NCBI RefSeq assembly: GCF_044344315.1
Contig: NZ_JBIJDC010000009.1
Location: forward strand, 1-64,000
Direction: 5' to 3'
Source: Zoogloea sp044344315
Lineage (GTDB): Bacteria > Pseudomonadota > Gammaproteobacteria > Burkholderiales > Rhodocyclaceae
Length of the DNA: 64,000 nt
Every line of letters starts with the position of its first letter. The first letter of the stretch is position 1. The notes below the pieces were generated by a model that worked only from the letters and a program-made list of their open reading frames with translations, searched no databases and was not told where the DNA came from. Shown piece after piece: positions 24,976-33,897 of this stretch. Position numbers and translations under genes: made by a program.

Positions 24976-27063
24976 TCAGACGATGGGTACGCCGCTGAGT
25001 TCCTTGAGCAGGATTTCCTGGGCAGAGCGGCGCGTGGTGCGCGGGTTCTTGCGGCGATACTGGTTGTCGTTGCCCAGCTCCCAGGCCTGGCAGTTGTCGC
25101 CCAGGTAGGGGCGCAGGCCTTCCTTCATTACACGCCGTTTCACTTTCGGGTCGAGGATGGGGAAACCGATTTCGATGCGCTTGAAGAAGTTGCGCTCCAT
25201 CCAGTCGGCACTGGACAGATAGAGCTTGTCGGCACCATCGGCCCCGAAGTAGAAAATGCGGTGATGCTCCAGGAAGCGTCCAACGATGGAGCGCACCCGG
25301 ATGTTCTCCGAGAGGCCGGCGACACCCGGCTTGAGGGCGCACACGCTGCGGGCGATCACGTCGATCTCGACGCCGGCCTGGGAGGCTTCGTAGAGCGCTT
25401 CGATGGTCTCCGGTTCGAGCAGGGCATTGACCTTGACGATGATGCGGCCCTTGCGCCCGGCCCGGGCGATCTCGGCCTCATCCTTGATGGCCTGTACCAC
25501 GTTGGGCTGCAGTGTGAAGGGCGCCTGCCACAGGTGGCGCAGGCGTCCGGCCTGGCCGAGGCCGGTGAGCTGCTTGAAGACTTCGGCCACGTCGGCGCCG
25601 ATCTCTTCGTTGGCAGTGAGCAGGCCGAAGTCGGTGTAGAAGCGGGTGGTGCGCGGGTGGTAGTTGCCGGTGCCCAGGTGCGCGTAGCGGCGCAGGGTGC
25701 CTTCCTCGCGGCGTACCAGCAGGAGCATCTTGGCGTGGGTCTTGTAGCCGAAAACGCCGTACACCACGTGAGCACCGACCTCCTCGAGGCGGGCGGCCCA
25801 GCTGATGTTGGCCTCTTCGTCGAAGCGGGCCATCAGTTCGAGCACCACGGTGACTTCCTTGCCCTTCTGGGCGGCCCGCACCAGGTGTTCCATCAGCACC
25901 GAGTCAGTGCCGGTGCGATACACGGTCATCTTGACGGCAACCACGTCGGCATCGTCGGCGGCGGCCTTGAGCAACTCGATGACCGGCTCGAAGCTCTGGA
26001 AGGGGTGATGCAGCAGGATGTCCTGGCGGCGGATGGCGCGGAAGATGTTGTCCTGCTTTTCCAGGCCGCGGGGCCGGGCGGGCCGGAAGGAGCGGTACTT
26101 GAGATCGGGGCGCTCAACCCAGTCGGGTACCTGATTGAGGCGCACCGGGTTGACCATGCCGGGGACCCGATAGACGTCCCCGCGGTCGAGACCAAACTGG
26201 GTCATCAGGAAGTCCGCCATGGCCTCTGAGCAGTTGTCGGCGATCTCCAGGCGCACGGCATCGCCATAGTGGCGCTGCTGCAGTTCGCCTTTCAGGGTGG
26301 CGCGCAGGTCCTTGACCTCTTCCTCGTCCACGAACATGTCGGAGTTGCGGGTGACCCGGAACTGGTAGCAACCGAGCACGTTCATGCCTTCGAAGAGCTC
26401 GCCGACATGAGCGTGCAGCATGGACGACAGGAACACGAAGCCGTAGTCCACGCCGGTGAGGTCCTTGGGCAGGCGGATGACCCGGGGCAGGGCACGCGGG
26501 GCCTGCACGATGGCGGCGCCGGAGTTGCGCCCGAAGGCATCGCGGCCTTCCAGCTCGACGGCAAAGTTGAGGCTCTTGTTGAGCACCCGCGGAAAGGGGT
26601 GGGCCGGGTCCAGGCCGATGGGGGTGAGGACCGGCATCACTTCGCGGACGAAGTAATCCCGCGCCCACAGGTGCTGGGCATCGGTCCATACCGACCGGCG
26701 CAGGAAGACGATTCCTTCGGCGGCCAGCGCCGGCAGGATGGTGTTGTTGAGCAGGTTGTACTGGTCGGTGATGAGGCTATGGACCTCGCGACTGATCCGT
26801 GACAGCAACTCGGCAGGGGCCAGCCCGTCGGTGGTCAGGACAAGGCTGCCGAGGCGTTGCTGTTCCTTGACCCCGGCAACGCGTACTTCAAAGAACTCGT
26901 CGAGGTTGCTGGAAACGATGCACAGGAAACGGAGCCGCTCCAGCAGTGGTACCGACGTGTCTGCCGCCTGGGCGAGTACCCGGCGCTGGAACTGCAGCAG
27001 GGACAGCTCGCGGTTGATGAAGTGATCGGTGCTGAAATGGCGGTCGGAATGAGGGTGCGGCAT
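24976..27063 (-). CDS. ppk1: Polyphosphate kinase PPK1
   Basis: Reversibly makes inorganic polyphosphate from ATP at the inner face of the membrane. It has 695 aa, the usual PPK1 size. The N-terminal helical domain starts FINRELSLLQFQRRVLAQA. The phospholipase-D-like catalytic half contains the autophosphorylated His in GTGNYHPRTTRFYTDFGLL (about residue 467) and a second conserved His in the SIVGRFLEHHRIFYFG segment. It is divergent from ppx at 27222, the common ppk | ppx pairing, so synthesis and breakdown genes share a control region. Confidence 0.97.
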   Translation of the reverse strand: MPHPHSDRHFSTDHFINRELSLLQFQRRVLAQAADTSVPLLERLRFLCIVSSNLDEFFEVRVAGVKEQQRLGSLVLTTDGLAPAELLSRISREVHSLITDQYNLLNNTILPALAAEGIVFLRRSVWTDAQHLWARDYFVREVMPVLTPIGLDPAHPFPRVLNKSLNFAVELEGRDAFGRNSGAAIVQAPRALPRVIRLPKDLTGVDYGFVFLSSMLHAHVGELFEGMNVLGCYQFRVTRNSDMFVDEEEVKDLRATLKGELQQRHYGDAVRLEIADNCSEAMADFLMTQFGLDRGDVYRVPGMVNPVRLNQVPDWVERPDLKYRSFRPARPRGLEKQDNIFRAIRRQDILLHHPFQSFEPVIELLKAAADDADVVAVKMTVYRTGTDSVLMEHLVRAAQKGKEVTVVLELMARFDEEANISWAARLEEVGAHVVYGVFGYKTHAKMLLLVRREEGTLRRYAHLGTGNYHPRTTRFYTDFGLLTANEEIGADVAEVFKQLTGLGQAGRLRHLWQAPFTLQPNVVQAIKDEAEIARAGRKGRIIVKVNALLEPETIEALYEASQAGVEIDVIARSVCALKPGVAGLSENIRVRSIVGRFLEHHRIFYFGADGADKLYLSSADWMERNFFKRIEIGFPILDPKVKRRVMKEGLRPYLGDNCQAWELGNDNQYRRKNPRTTRRSAQEILLKELSGVPIV

Positions 27064-27172
27064 GCTTCGTCCTTGTGATCGTCCGGATTCGTCCGAAGTA
27101 TGTGACGGTAGTGTTTCAGGCAGATGACGATGAGGGCGAGGGATTGAATCCGGTAGGCCGACGGGTCGCCGG

Positions 27173-27181
27173 TGCTAGAAT
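27173..27181 (+). promoter_or_regulatory. Candidate extended -10 promoter for ppx
   Basis: TGCTAGAAT (27173-27181) fits an extended -10 (TGnTAnAAT) 41 bases before the ppx ATG. No clear -35 lies 16-18 bases upstream. The same TAGAAT hexamer stands close before tsaB, lemA and ispD. Confidence 0.45.
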
Positions 27182-27221
27182 TCCGGGCCTTGGCGCCCTG
27201 GGCGTATCTTGTGTGTGATTC

Positions 27222-28733
27222 ATGAACCGTGAGTTGATTGCTGCCATTGATCTTGGCTCCAACAGTTTCCGTCTGCAGGTCGGGCGGATCGTCAATGACC
27301 AGATCTATCCCCTCGATGGTATCAAGGAGTCCGTGCGCCTTGCGGCCGGCTTGTCCCCTGATCGCATGCTTGATGCCGCTTCCCAGTTCCGGGGAATCAG
27401 CGCCCTGCGCTGCTTCAACGAGCGTCTGCGCGATTATTCGCCGGATGCCGTGCGGGCGGTGGCGACCAACACCCTGCGCGTGGCCAAGAACGCTGCCCAC
27501 TTTCTGGTGCAGGCCGAGGCCGCCCTCGGCTTTCCGATCGAGGTTATTGCCGGTCGGGAGGAGGCGCGTCTGATTTACGTGGGCGTCGCCCACACCCTGC
27601 CCAATCCCCATCGGCAGCAGCTGGTGGTGGATATTGGCGGTGGTTCCACCGAATTCGTGATCGGCAAGAGTTTCCAGCCGATTGCCCTGGAATCGCTGTA
27701 CATGGGCTGCGTGAGCTTCTCCCTGCGGCATTTCCCCGACGGGCGGGTAGACAAGCGCGGCCTGCGTGATGCCGAGCTGGCGGCGATGAAGGAGATCCAG
27801 ACCATCTCCCACGCCTACCGGGAGATCGGCTGGCAGGAGGCGGTGGGGTCCAGCGGATCGGCCAAGGCCCTCGTGGATATCCTGGAACTCAACGGTCTGT
27901 CGGACGGGGGTATCACCCGCAGCGGCCTGGAACGGCTGCGTGCCTTGATGCTCAAGGCCGGCAACGTAAACAGCCTGCAGCTCGAGGGGCTGCGCCCCGA
28001 CCGCCTGCCCGTGCTGACGGGCGGCTTTGCCATCATGTGGGCGGTGTTCGAAGAGTTTGGCCTGGAGCGTATGACCTTCTCCGAGGGAGCCCTGCGTCTC
28101 GGTGTGTTGTACGACCTGCTCGGTCGCTACCACCACCATGATCTGCGGGACGCCACGGTGGCGGCCTTTGTGGCCCGTTATGACGTGGATGGCGCGCATT
28201 CCCGCCAGGTGGCCGAGACGGCCCGGGCCTTCCTGCTGCAACTCGATCCGACAGCAGCCGAAGAGGAAAACGTGGACCGGCGCTTCCTGGAGTGGGCTGC
28301 CCAGCTCCACGAGATCGGCGTGTCGGTGGCGCACTCCAGCTATCACAAGCACAGCGCCTACATTCTGGGCAACGCCGATATGCCCGGCTTCTCCCGTATG
28401 GATCAGGGGCGTCTGGCGCGCATGGTGCTGGCCCACCGGGGCAAGCTGTCGCGGGTCGGTGCCCTTGAGCCGGAGAGCCCGGAATGGCGTTTGATCCTGT
28501 GCCTGCGCCTGGCAGCCGTGGTGCACCGGGCGCGGGATGGTCGCGGCGTGCCACCGCTGCGCCTGAAGCGCGAGGGGCGTGGTCATGTGGTGGTGGCCGA
28601 TGCCGAGTGGCTGCGTAACCTGCCGCTCACGGCGGCGGCGCTGGAGGAGGAGGAGCGCCAGTGGCAGGCCATCGGGCTGCCCCTGAAGGTGCGCGTCGAA
28701 CGTGCTTCGGCGCGTAGCCCGGCAGCCACCTGA
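27222..28733 (+). CDS. ppx: Exopolyphosphatase (Ppx/GppA family)
   Basis: Releases phosphate from polyphosphate ends; relatives hydrolyse pppGpp. It has 503 aa. The actin-like ATPase-fold motifs AAIDLGSNSFRLQVGRI (residues 5-21) and VVDIGGGSTEFVIGKSF are intact. A C-terminal HD-like helical domain carries WAAQLHEIGVSVAHSSYHKH. The length and the neighbouring ppk favour Ppx over GppA, though the two cannot be fully separated by sequence. With ppk and relA in the same window, substrates and products of the stringent and polyphosphate responses meet here. Confidence 0.94.
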   Translation: MNRELIAAIDLGSNSFRLQVGRIVNDQIYPLDGIKESVRLAAGLSPDRMLDAASQFRGISALRCFNERLRDYSPDAVRAVATNTLRVAKNAAHFLVQAEAALGFPIEVIAGREEARLIYVGVAHTLPNPHRQQLVVDIGGGSTEFVIGKSFQPIALESLYMGCVSFSLRHFPDGRVDKRGLRDAELAAMKEIQTISHAYREIGWQEAVGSSGSAKALVDILELNGLSDGGITRSGLERLRALMLKAGNVNSLQLEGLRPDRLPVLTGGFAIMWAVFEEFGLERMTFSEGALRLGVLYDLLGRYHHHDLRDATVAAFVARYDVDGAHSRQVAETARAFLLQLDPTAAEEENVDRRFLEWAAQLHEIGVSVAHSSYHKHSAYILGNADMPGFSRMDQGRLARMVLAHRGKLSRVGALEPESPEWRLILCLRLAAVVHRARDGRGVPPLRLKREGRGHVVVADAEWLRNLPLTAAALEEEERQWQAIGLPLKVRVERASARSPAAT

Positions 28734-28742
28734 GGCTTGCCG

Positions 28743-29876
28743 GTGACCCAGTCCACCCGCCCGCTCCCGGCCATCCGGATCGATGCCGGCGGTGATGGAA
28801 CAGAGGTTGTTCTGTCTGGCGACTGGACCTTGCACCTGCTGTGCCCCTTGCCCCCTGACATCCAGCGGCAGTTTGCCCTGATCCCGTCGGGGGCCGGATG
28901 GAGCCTGGCGGCGGTGAGCCGTCTGGATAGTTTCGGGGCGCTGCTGCTGTGGCGGCGCTGGGGGCGGCAGCGTCCGCTGCGGCTTGAGCTGCCCGAGGCC
29001 CTCGCGCCGGTGTTGGCGCGGGCAGAGGCGCTACCCGCGGATGCCCTGCCGGTCGAACCCGGGTATCGCTTTCTGGACGGCACCGCCCAGCTTGGGCGAG
29101 GCCTGCATGCGGTCGCGCACCATGTGCTTGGCTTCGTTGCCCTGGTGGGGCACATCCTGATCAGCTTTGGAGGCCTGCTGCGCAATCACGACCGCTGGCC
29201 GCTGCGCGAGATCTCGGCCAATTTCTACAAGGTCGGGGTGCGGGCCATGCCGGTGACAGCCTTGGTCGGCTTTCTCATTGGCGTGGTGATGTCCTATCTG
29301 TCGGCGCTGCAGTTGCGGGCCTTCGGGGCGGATACCTTCATTGTCAACATTCTCGGCCTGGGCATCATCCGTGAGCTTGGCCCTGTGCTCGTCTCGGTGC
29401 TGGTGGCGGGCCGCTCGGGCTCGGCCATGACTGCCCAGCTCGGGGTGATGAGGGTGACCGAGGAGATCGATGCCCTGACCGCCATGGGGATCTCCCGCCA
29501 TGTGCGCCTGGTGCTGCCCAAGGTGGTGGCCCTGACCCTGGCCATGCCGCTGTTGACTCTGTGGGGGTCGGCGGTGGCGATCCTCGGCGGCATGGTGTCA
29601 GCCAAGCTGCAACTCGATTTGAGCTTCGACTTTTTCCTGAATGCACTGCCCCGCGCCGTACCGGCGGCCAACCTGGTGATCGGGCTGACCAAAGGGGCCG
29701 TGTTTGGTTTGTTGATCGCCCTGGTGGCCTGCTATTTCGGCCTGCGGGTCCGCCCCAATACCGAGAGTCTTTCCGCCAACACCACGGCGTCGGTGGTGGC
29801 CTCCATCACCGTCGTGATTCTGGTGGATGCGGTCTTTGCCATCGCCACCCGTTCTGTCGGTCTGCCCTACCGATGA
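28743..29876 (+). CDS. MlaE-type lipid ABC transporter permease with N-terminal STAS-like domain
   Basis: Inner-membrane permease of an MCE lipid transporter, 377 aa from GTG 28743, which has TGAGG seven bases ahead. A TTG two codons earlier is less likely. Residues about 10-95 form a soluble STAS-like domain (VVLSGDWTLHLL...SRLDSFGALLLWRRW), comparable to a fused MlaB. The rest is a MlaE core with five to six helices and the motifs LGLGIIRELGPVLVSVLVAG, AGRSGSAMTAQLGVMRVTEE and DALTAMGI. The stop overlaps the ATPase ATG. The permease, ATPase, MCE protein and lipoprotein form one operon of overlapping genes. Confidence 0.92.
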   Translation: MTQSTRPLPAIRIDAGGDGTEVVLSGDWTLHLLCPLPPDIQRQFALIPSGAGWSLAAVSRLDSFGALLLWRRWGRQRPLRLELPEALAPVLARAEALPADALPVEPGYRFLDGTAQLGRGLHAVAHHVLGFVALVGHILISFGGLLRNHDRWPLREISANFYKVGVRAMPVTALVGFLIGVVMSYLSALQLRAFGADTFIVNILGLGIIRELGPVLVSVLVAGRSGSAMTAQLGVMRVTEEIDALTAMGISRHVRLVLPKVVALTLAMPLLTLWGSAVAILGGMVSAKLQLDLSFDFFLNALPRAVPAANLVIGLTKGAVFGLLIALVACYFGLRVRPNTESLSANTTASVVASITVVILVDAVFAIATRSVGLPYR

Positions 29877-30649
29877 GTTCCTTTCCCGTCGAACTGCAGG
29901 GCGTGTCCACCCGCTTCGGCAAGCAGTGGATCCACAAGGGCATCGATCTGGCGGTACCTGCCGGGGAAGTGGTGGCCTTGGTGGGAGGCTCGGGAAGCGG
30001 CAAGACCACCCTGCTGCGCCAGATGGTGGGCTTGCTCACGCCGGCAGAGGGGGAGGTGCGGGTCTTCGGTGAGCCGCTGTTTTCCGGTTCTCATCAGGCA
30101 CAACTGGCCCGGCGGCGGCGTTTCGGTATGCTCTTCCAGCAGGGCGCGCTGTTTTCCGCGTTCACCGTTTTCGACAACATCGCCTTTCCCCTGCGCGAGT
30201 TCGGTGTTCGGGACGAGGGCCTGTTGCGGGATCTCGTCCTGCTCAAGATGGCCATGGTCGAGCTCGCGCCGGACGTGGCCCTGCGCATGCCGGCGGAGCT
30301 CTCGGGGGGCATGGTCAAGCGGGTCGCGCTGGCACGTGCCCTGGCGCTGGAGCCGGAGCTGCTGTTGCTCGACGAACCTACTGCCGGCCTCGACCCGGAC
30401 CTGAGCGCCGCCTTCGTGGCCTTGATCCGCTCCCTTCACCAGGCCCTTGGCCTGACCGTGATCCTGGTGACCCACGACCTGGATACCCTGGCTGCCCTGG
30501 CCACCCGGGTGGCCGTGCTTGCCGCCGGGCGTATACTGGCCTTTGGCCCCCTCGACGAAATCATGAACGTGCAGGATCCCTTCATCGACCGCTTCTTTCA
30601 TAGTGCCCGCAGCCAGGCAGCATTGGCCCGGGGCCACGGGGCCGGCTGA
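29873..30649 (+). CDS. MlaF-type ABC transporter ATP-binding protein
   Basis: Cytosolic ATPase that drives the MCE transporter, 258 aa. Walker A is GGSGSGKTTLLRQ at about residues 38-50, the Q-loop is MLFQQGALFSAFTVFDNIAF, the signature is LSGGMVKRVALARAL and Walker B is LLLLDEPTAGLDPD, with the H-loop in VTHDLDT. LFQQGALF and LSGGM are typical of MlaF rather than of importers with periplasmic binding proteins. The frame is open about 310 bases upstream, but the ATG at 29873 (ATGA with the permease stop) gives the right N-terminus. Confidence 0.94.
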   Translation: MSSFPVELQGVSTRFGKQWIHKGIDLAVPAGEVVALVGGSGSGKTTLLRQMVGLLTPAEGEVRVFGEPLFSGSHQAQLARRRRFGMLFQQGALFSAFTVFDNIAFPLREFGVRDEGLLRDLVLLKMAMVELAPDVALRMPAELSGGMVKRVALARALALEPELLLLDEPTAGLDPDLSAAFVALIRSLHQALGLTVILVTHDLDTLAALATRVAVLAAGRILAFGPLDEIMNVQDPFIDRFFHSARSQAALARGHGAG

Positions 30650-31593
30650 TGGAGAACCGTGCCCATGCCATCGCCACCGGCCTGTTTGCCATTCTGCTGA
30701 GTGCCGCCGTGGTTCTTGCCCTGTGGTGGTTCTCGGATAAGCGCGAGACCACCCGCGATCTGATACTGGTGAGCGCCGGTAGCGTCAATGGCCTCAACCC
30801 CCAGGCGACGGTCCGTTATCGCGGCATCGTGGCAGGCAAGGTGGCGCGCATCGCCCTTGATCCGGCCGATCCGCGGCAGGTGCTGGTAACGGTGCGCATC
30901 CGTGCCGACCTGCCCGTCACTACGGCAACGCGGGCTCGGATGGCAACCCAGGGCGTGACCGGGCTGGCCTTCATTGCCCTGGATGATCCGGGCACTGCCA
31001 GCCAGCCGCTGGCCGGCGAGGAGGGCATGCCGCCGCGGATTCCTCTGGCGCCGAGCCTTTTAGAGGAGTTTTCCGACACCGCCCTGCAGACTCTCCGGCA
31101 GCTGCGCGACATGACAGAGCGTCTTGCCACACTGACCCGGCCTGACAACCTCAAGCGGGTGGAGGGCACCCTGGCCAACCTCGAGGCGGCAAGCCGTGGC
31201 CTGGACCTGACCTTGCAAGAGGCCCCGCGTACTTTGGCTGCCGTGCGCCAGGCCTTCAGCAAGGACAAACTCGCACGGGTTGACCGGACCCTGGAGAACC
31301 TGGAGCGGGCAAGCGCCGAAGCGGCGCCGATGGTGGTCGAGGGACGCAAGCTGCTGGTGCGGCTGCAGACGCTCAGCGAACGCATCGATAGCCTTGCCGG
31401 CACGGCCGGGGAGGGCCTGGCCGGCAGCACCCTGCCGCGCTTCAACATGCTGCTCCAGGAGCTGACGTCCACCTCGCGGCAGCTGTCCGAGCTGCTCGAC
31501 GAGATCGATTCCTCGCCCCAGATGCTCATCCTCGGGCGCGGCCGGCCCCAGCCGGGGCCCGGCGAGGCCGGTTTCCGCGAGCCCGCGCGATGA
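30649..31593 (+). CDS. MCE/MlaD-domain lipid-binding protein
   Basis: Periplasmic, membrane-anchored lipid carrier, 314 aa. One N-terminal helix (residues about 9-26, ATGLFAILLSAAVVLALWWF) is followed by a single MCE domain (SVNGLNPQATVRYRGIVAGK to about residue 115). A long helical tail with repeated charged heptads follows (about 135-285), probably forming a trimeric or hexameric tube. It is longer than E. coli MlaD (183 aa) because of the tail, closer to other Proteobacterial MCE proteins. It overlaps the ATPase stop by one base and the lipoprotein start by four. Confidence 0.9.
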   Translation: MENRAHAIATGLFAILLSAAVVLALWWFSDKRETTRDLILVSAGSVNGLNPQATVRYRGIVAGKVARIALDPADPRQVLVTVRIRADLPVTTATRARMATQGVTGLAFIALDDPGTASQPLAGEEGMPPRIPLAPSLLEEFSDTALQTLRQLRDMTERLATLTRPDNLKRVEGTLANLEAASRGLDLTLQEAPRTLAAVRQAFSKDKLARVDRTLENLERASAEAAPMVVEGRKLLVRLQTLSERIDSLAGTAGEGLAGSTLPRFNMLLQELTSTSRQLSELLDEIDSSPQMLILGRGRPQPGPGEAGFREPAR

Positions 31594-32246
31594 GCCTTTT
31601 TCGACCGGAATCCTGCCCCGCCATGCCGCGCCTCTTCCCATCCCTGATGCTGCTTGCCGCCCTGGGCGGATGCACCGCCCTGCCGCCTTCGACAGCCGGG
31701 GTCGCAGTGCATGACTTCGGCCCCCTTGAGGCGGCGACGCTGGCGCCGGTGGGCATTCCGCTACGTAATGTGGAGGTGGTGCCGGCGCCCTGGCTGGCCT
31801 CCAATGTCATGGCCTACCGGCTGGCCTATGCCCAGTCCACCCGCCGTCAGGCCTTCAAGGACAACCGCTGGGCGGCCCAGCCGGCACAACTGGTTGAGCT
31901 GGTGCTCAAGCGCGCTTTGCGCGCCGGCGATCCGGCGACCCCTGCCGGCGGCTGCCGGCTGCGTGTGGACCTGGATGAATTCACCCAGCGTTTCGATTCA
32001 CCACAGGCCAGTCGGGGCGTGATCGAGGCCCGGGTTACCTTGCTGGCCCCGCGCACCGAGCAGCCCCTGGCAGTGCGGGCCTTTGCCCTCGATCATGAGG
32101 CGCCTACGGCTGATGCGGCGGGGGGCGTTGCCGCCCTGCGTGCTGGCACGCTGCAGCTGAAGAGCGATATCCGTAACTGGCTGCAGGGCCTGGAGGCTGC
32201 TGCCCCCGGCCCCGCAGGAAGCCTGCGCACCCGTTGCGGCAGCTGA
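31590..32246 (+). CDS. ABC-type transport auxiliary lipoprotein (PqiC/DUF330-like)
   Basis: Probable outer-membrane lipoprotein partner of the MCE transporter, 218 aa. The lipobox is LAALGGC (Cys at about residue 28 from the ATG at 31590). An in-frame ATG at 31623 would give a tidier 18-residue signal (MPRLFPSLMLLAALGGC). The body matches the auxiliary-lipoprotein fold: VHDFGPLE, then VPAPWLASNVMAYRL, and the final GTLQLKSDIRNWL. It sits where PqiC sits in the Pqi operon. Which lipid is moved is unknown. Confidence 0.85.
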   Translation: MSLFRPESCPAMPRLFPSLMLLAALGGCTALPPSTAGVAVHDFGPLEAATLAPVGIPLRNVEVVPAPWLASNVMAYRLAYAQSTRRQAFKDNRWAAQPAQLVELVLKRALRAGDPATPAGGCRLRVDLDEFTQRFDSPQASRGVIEARVTLLAPRTEQPLAVRAFALDHEAPTADAAGGVAALRAGTLQLKSDIRNWLQGLEAAAPGPAGSLRTRCGS

Positions 32247-32300
32247 TTTTTCACGACCGGCAGGTACTTGCCGGCATTTCATCAACTGGAGGAGAACACC

Positions 32301-33101
32301 ATGAACGCCGTCCCCGAAACCAATACCGAACCCATGCTGCTGCGCGTCGATGCCGATGGGGTCAGCACCCTGACCCTCAACCGGCCGGGCCAGTTCAATG
32401 CCCTGTCCCGGGACATGCTTGAAGCCCTGCTGTCCGAGCTGGAGGCCATTGCCGCCGACAAGTCGGTGCGGGTGGTGGTCCTGGCCGGTGCTGGCAAGGC
32501 CTTCTGCGCCGGCCATGATCTCAAGGAGATGCGCGGCAACTACACCAAGGCTTTCCAGCAGGCGCTGTTCCGCCTGTGCGGCAAGGTGATGATGCAGATC
32601 GTGAACATGCCCCAGCCGGTGGTTGCGCGCATCCACGGCATCGCGACGGCGGCGGGGTGTCAGCTGGTCTCCATGTGTGACCTGGCGGTGGCCTCCGATG
32701 TGGCCCGCTTTGCCGTCTCGGGGATCAATGTCGGCCTGTTCTGTGCCACCCCAAGCGTCGGTCTGTCCCGCAACATGGGGCGCAAGGAGGCGTTCGAGAT
32801 GCTGGTGACCGGTGATTTCATCGATGCCGCCGAAGCCCGTCGTCGCGGCCTGGTGAACCGCGTGGTGCCCCTGGAGGCCCTGGACGAGGAGGTGGCCCGC
32901 CTGACCGCGTCCATCTGCGCCAAGTCCCCGGCGGCCATTGCCATGGGCAAGCAGATGTTCTACAGCCAGCTTGAGATGGGCCTTGATGCGGCCTACCAGC
33001 ACGCTGCCGAAGTGATGGCCTGCAACATGATGTGTGAGGATGCGGCCGAGGGCATCGACGCCTTCATGTCCAAGCGCAAGCCGGTGTGGACCGGTAAGTA
33101 A
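32301..33101 (+). CDS. ECHDC3-like enoyl-CoA hydratase/isomerase family protein
   Basis: Crotonase-fold protein, 266 aa, from ATG 32301 with GGAGG nine bases ahead. The CoA-binding and oxyanion parts are intact (GAGKAFCAGHDLKEM and HGIATAAGCQLVSMCDLAVAS). Compared with rat mitochondrial crotonase, the two catalytic glutamates are missing: GCELAMMCD reads GCQLVSMCD and GQPEI reads AVSGI. This matches the vertebrate ECHDC3 branch, whose reaction is unclear. A hydratase role is therefore doubtful. Neighbouring etf and acyl-CoA dehydrogenase genes suggest a link to acyl-CoA metabolism. A 20-base gap separates it from tatD. Confidence 0.85.
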   Translation: MNAVPETNTEPMLLRVDADGVSTLTLNRPGQFNALSRDMLEALLSELEAIAADKSVRVVVLAGAGKAFCAGHDLKEMRGNYTKAFQQALFRLCGKVMMQIVNMPQPVVARIHGIATAAGCQLVSMCDLAVASDVARFAVSGINVGLFCATPSVGLSRNMGRKEAFEMLVTGDFIDAAEARRRGLVNRVVPLEALDEEVARLTASICAKSPAAIAMGKQMFYSQLEMGLDAAYQHAAEVMACNMMCEDAAEGIDAFMSKRKPVWTGK

Positions 33102-33120
33102 GGCCCGGGCGGCTCCCCTC

Positions 33121-33897
33121 GTGCTGATCGACACCCATTGCCACCTGGACGCCGCCGAATTCGACGGGGACAGGGCGGCGGTGCTTGATGAAGCCCGCCG
33201 GGCCGGTGTGGGTGCCTTTCTGGTGCCGGCGGTGGGAGCCGCCAATTTCGACGCCGTGGCAGCGTTGAGTGCCGACAACCCGGACTGCCGGCACGCTTTC
33301 GGCATTCACCCGATGTACGTACGGCAGGCGCAGGCCACGGATCTGGAAAGCCTGCGCCAGCGGCTGGCCGCAGGCGGTGCGGTGGCGGTGGGTGAGATCG
33401 GCCTGGATGGCTTCGTCCCCGACGGCGACATGCCGCTGCAGCTCCACTACTTCGAGGCCCAGCTCAGGCTGGCGCGGGATTTCGATCTGCCGGTGGTGCT
33501 GCACATCCGCCGTGCTCAGGATGCGGTGCTCAAGCAACTGCGTCGCTTTCGCCCCCGTGGCGGCATTGCCCACGCCTTCAATGGCAGCCGTCAGCAGGCT
33601 GAAGCCTTCATCAGCCTCGGTTTTCACCTCGGCTTTGGCGGGGCGATGACCTACACCGGCTCCACGCGCATCCGGGAATTGGCGGCAAGCCTGCCCATAG
33701 AGCACCTCGTGCTGGAAACCGATGCACCAGACATTCCACCGGCCTGGGGGGCAGGAAAGCGCAACACGCCAGCCAACCTGCGCCGTTTTGCCGAGGTGCT
33801 GGCCGCATTGCGGGGCATGGAGGTCGAGGCGCTGATTGCCGCGACGGGGCGCAACGCGCGGAGCGCCATTCCAGGCTTGGCAGAGTTCAGGGTTTAG
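33121..33897 (+). CDS. TatD-family metal-dependent hydrolase/DNase
   Basis: TIM-barrel metallohydrolase of the TatD group, often a 3'-5' exonuclease on damaged DNA, 258 aa. The metal ligands are visible in IDTHCHLDAAEF (two His), VGEIGLD (Glu), VVLHIRR (His), IAHAFNGS (His) and ETDAPDIPP (Asp). The GTG at 33121 gives the standard N-terminus MLIDTHCHLD; an open frame upstream inside the previous gene is rejected. The 3' end overlaps the convergent TetR gene by 11 bases. Confidence 0.92.
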   Translation: MLIDTHCHLDAAEFDGDRAAVLDEARRAGVGAFLVPAVGAANFDAVAALSADNPDCRHAFGIHPMYVRQAQATDLESLRQRLAAGGAVAVGEIGLDGFVPDGDMPLQLHYFEAQLRLARDFDLPVVLHIRRAQDAVLKQLRRFRPRGGIAHAFNGSRQQAEAFISLGFHLGFGGAMTYTGSTRIRELAASLPIEHLVLETDAPDIPPAWGAGKRNTPANLRRFAEVLAALRGMEVEALIAATGRNARSAIPGLAEFRV

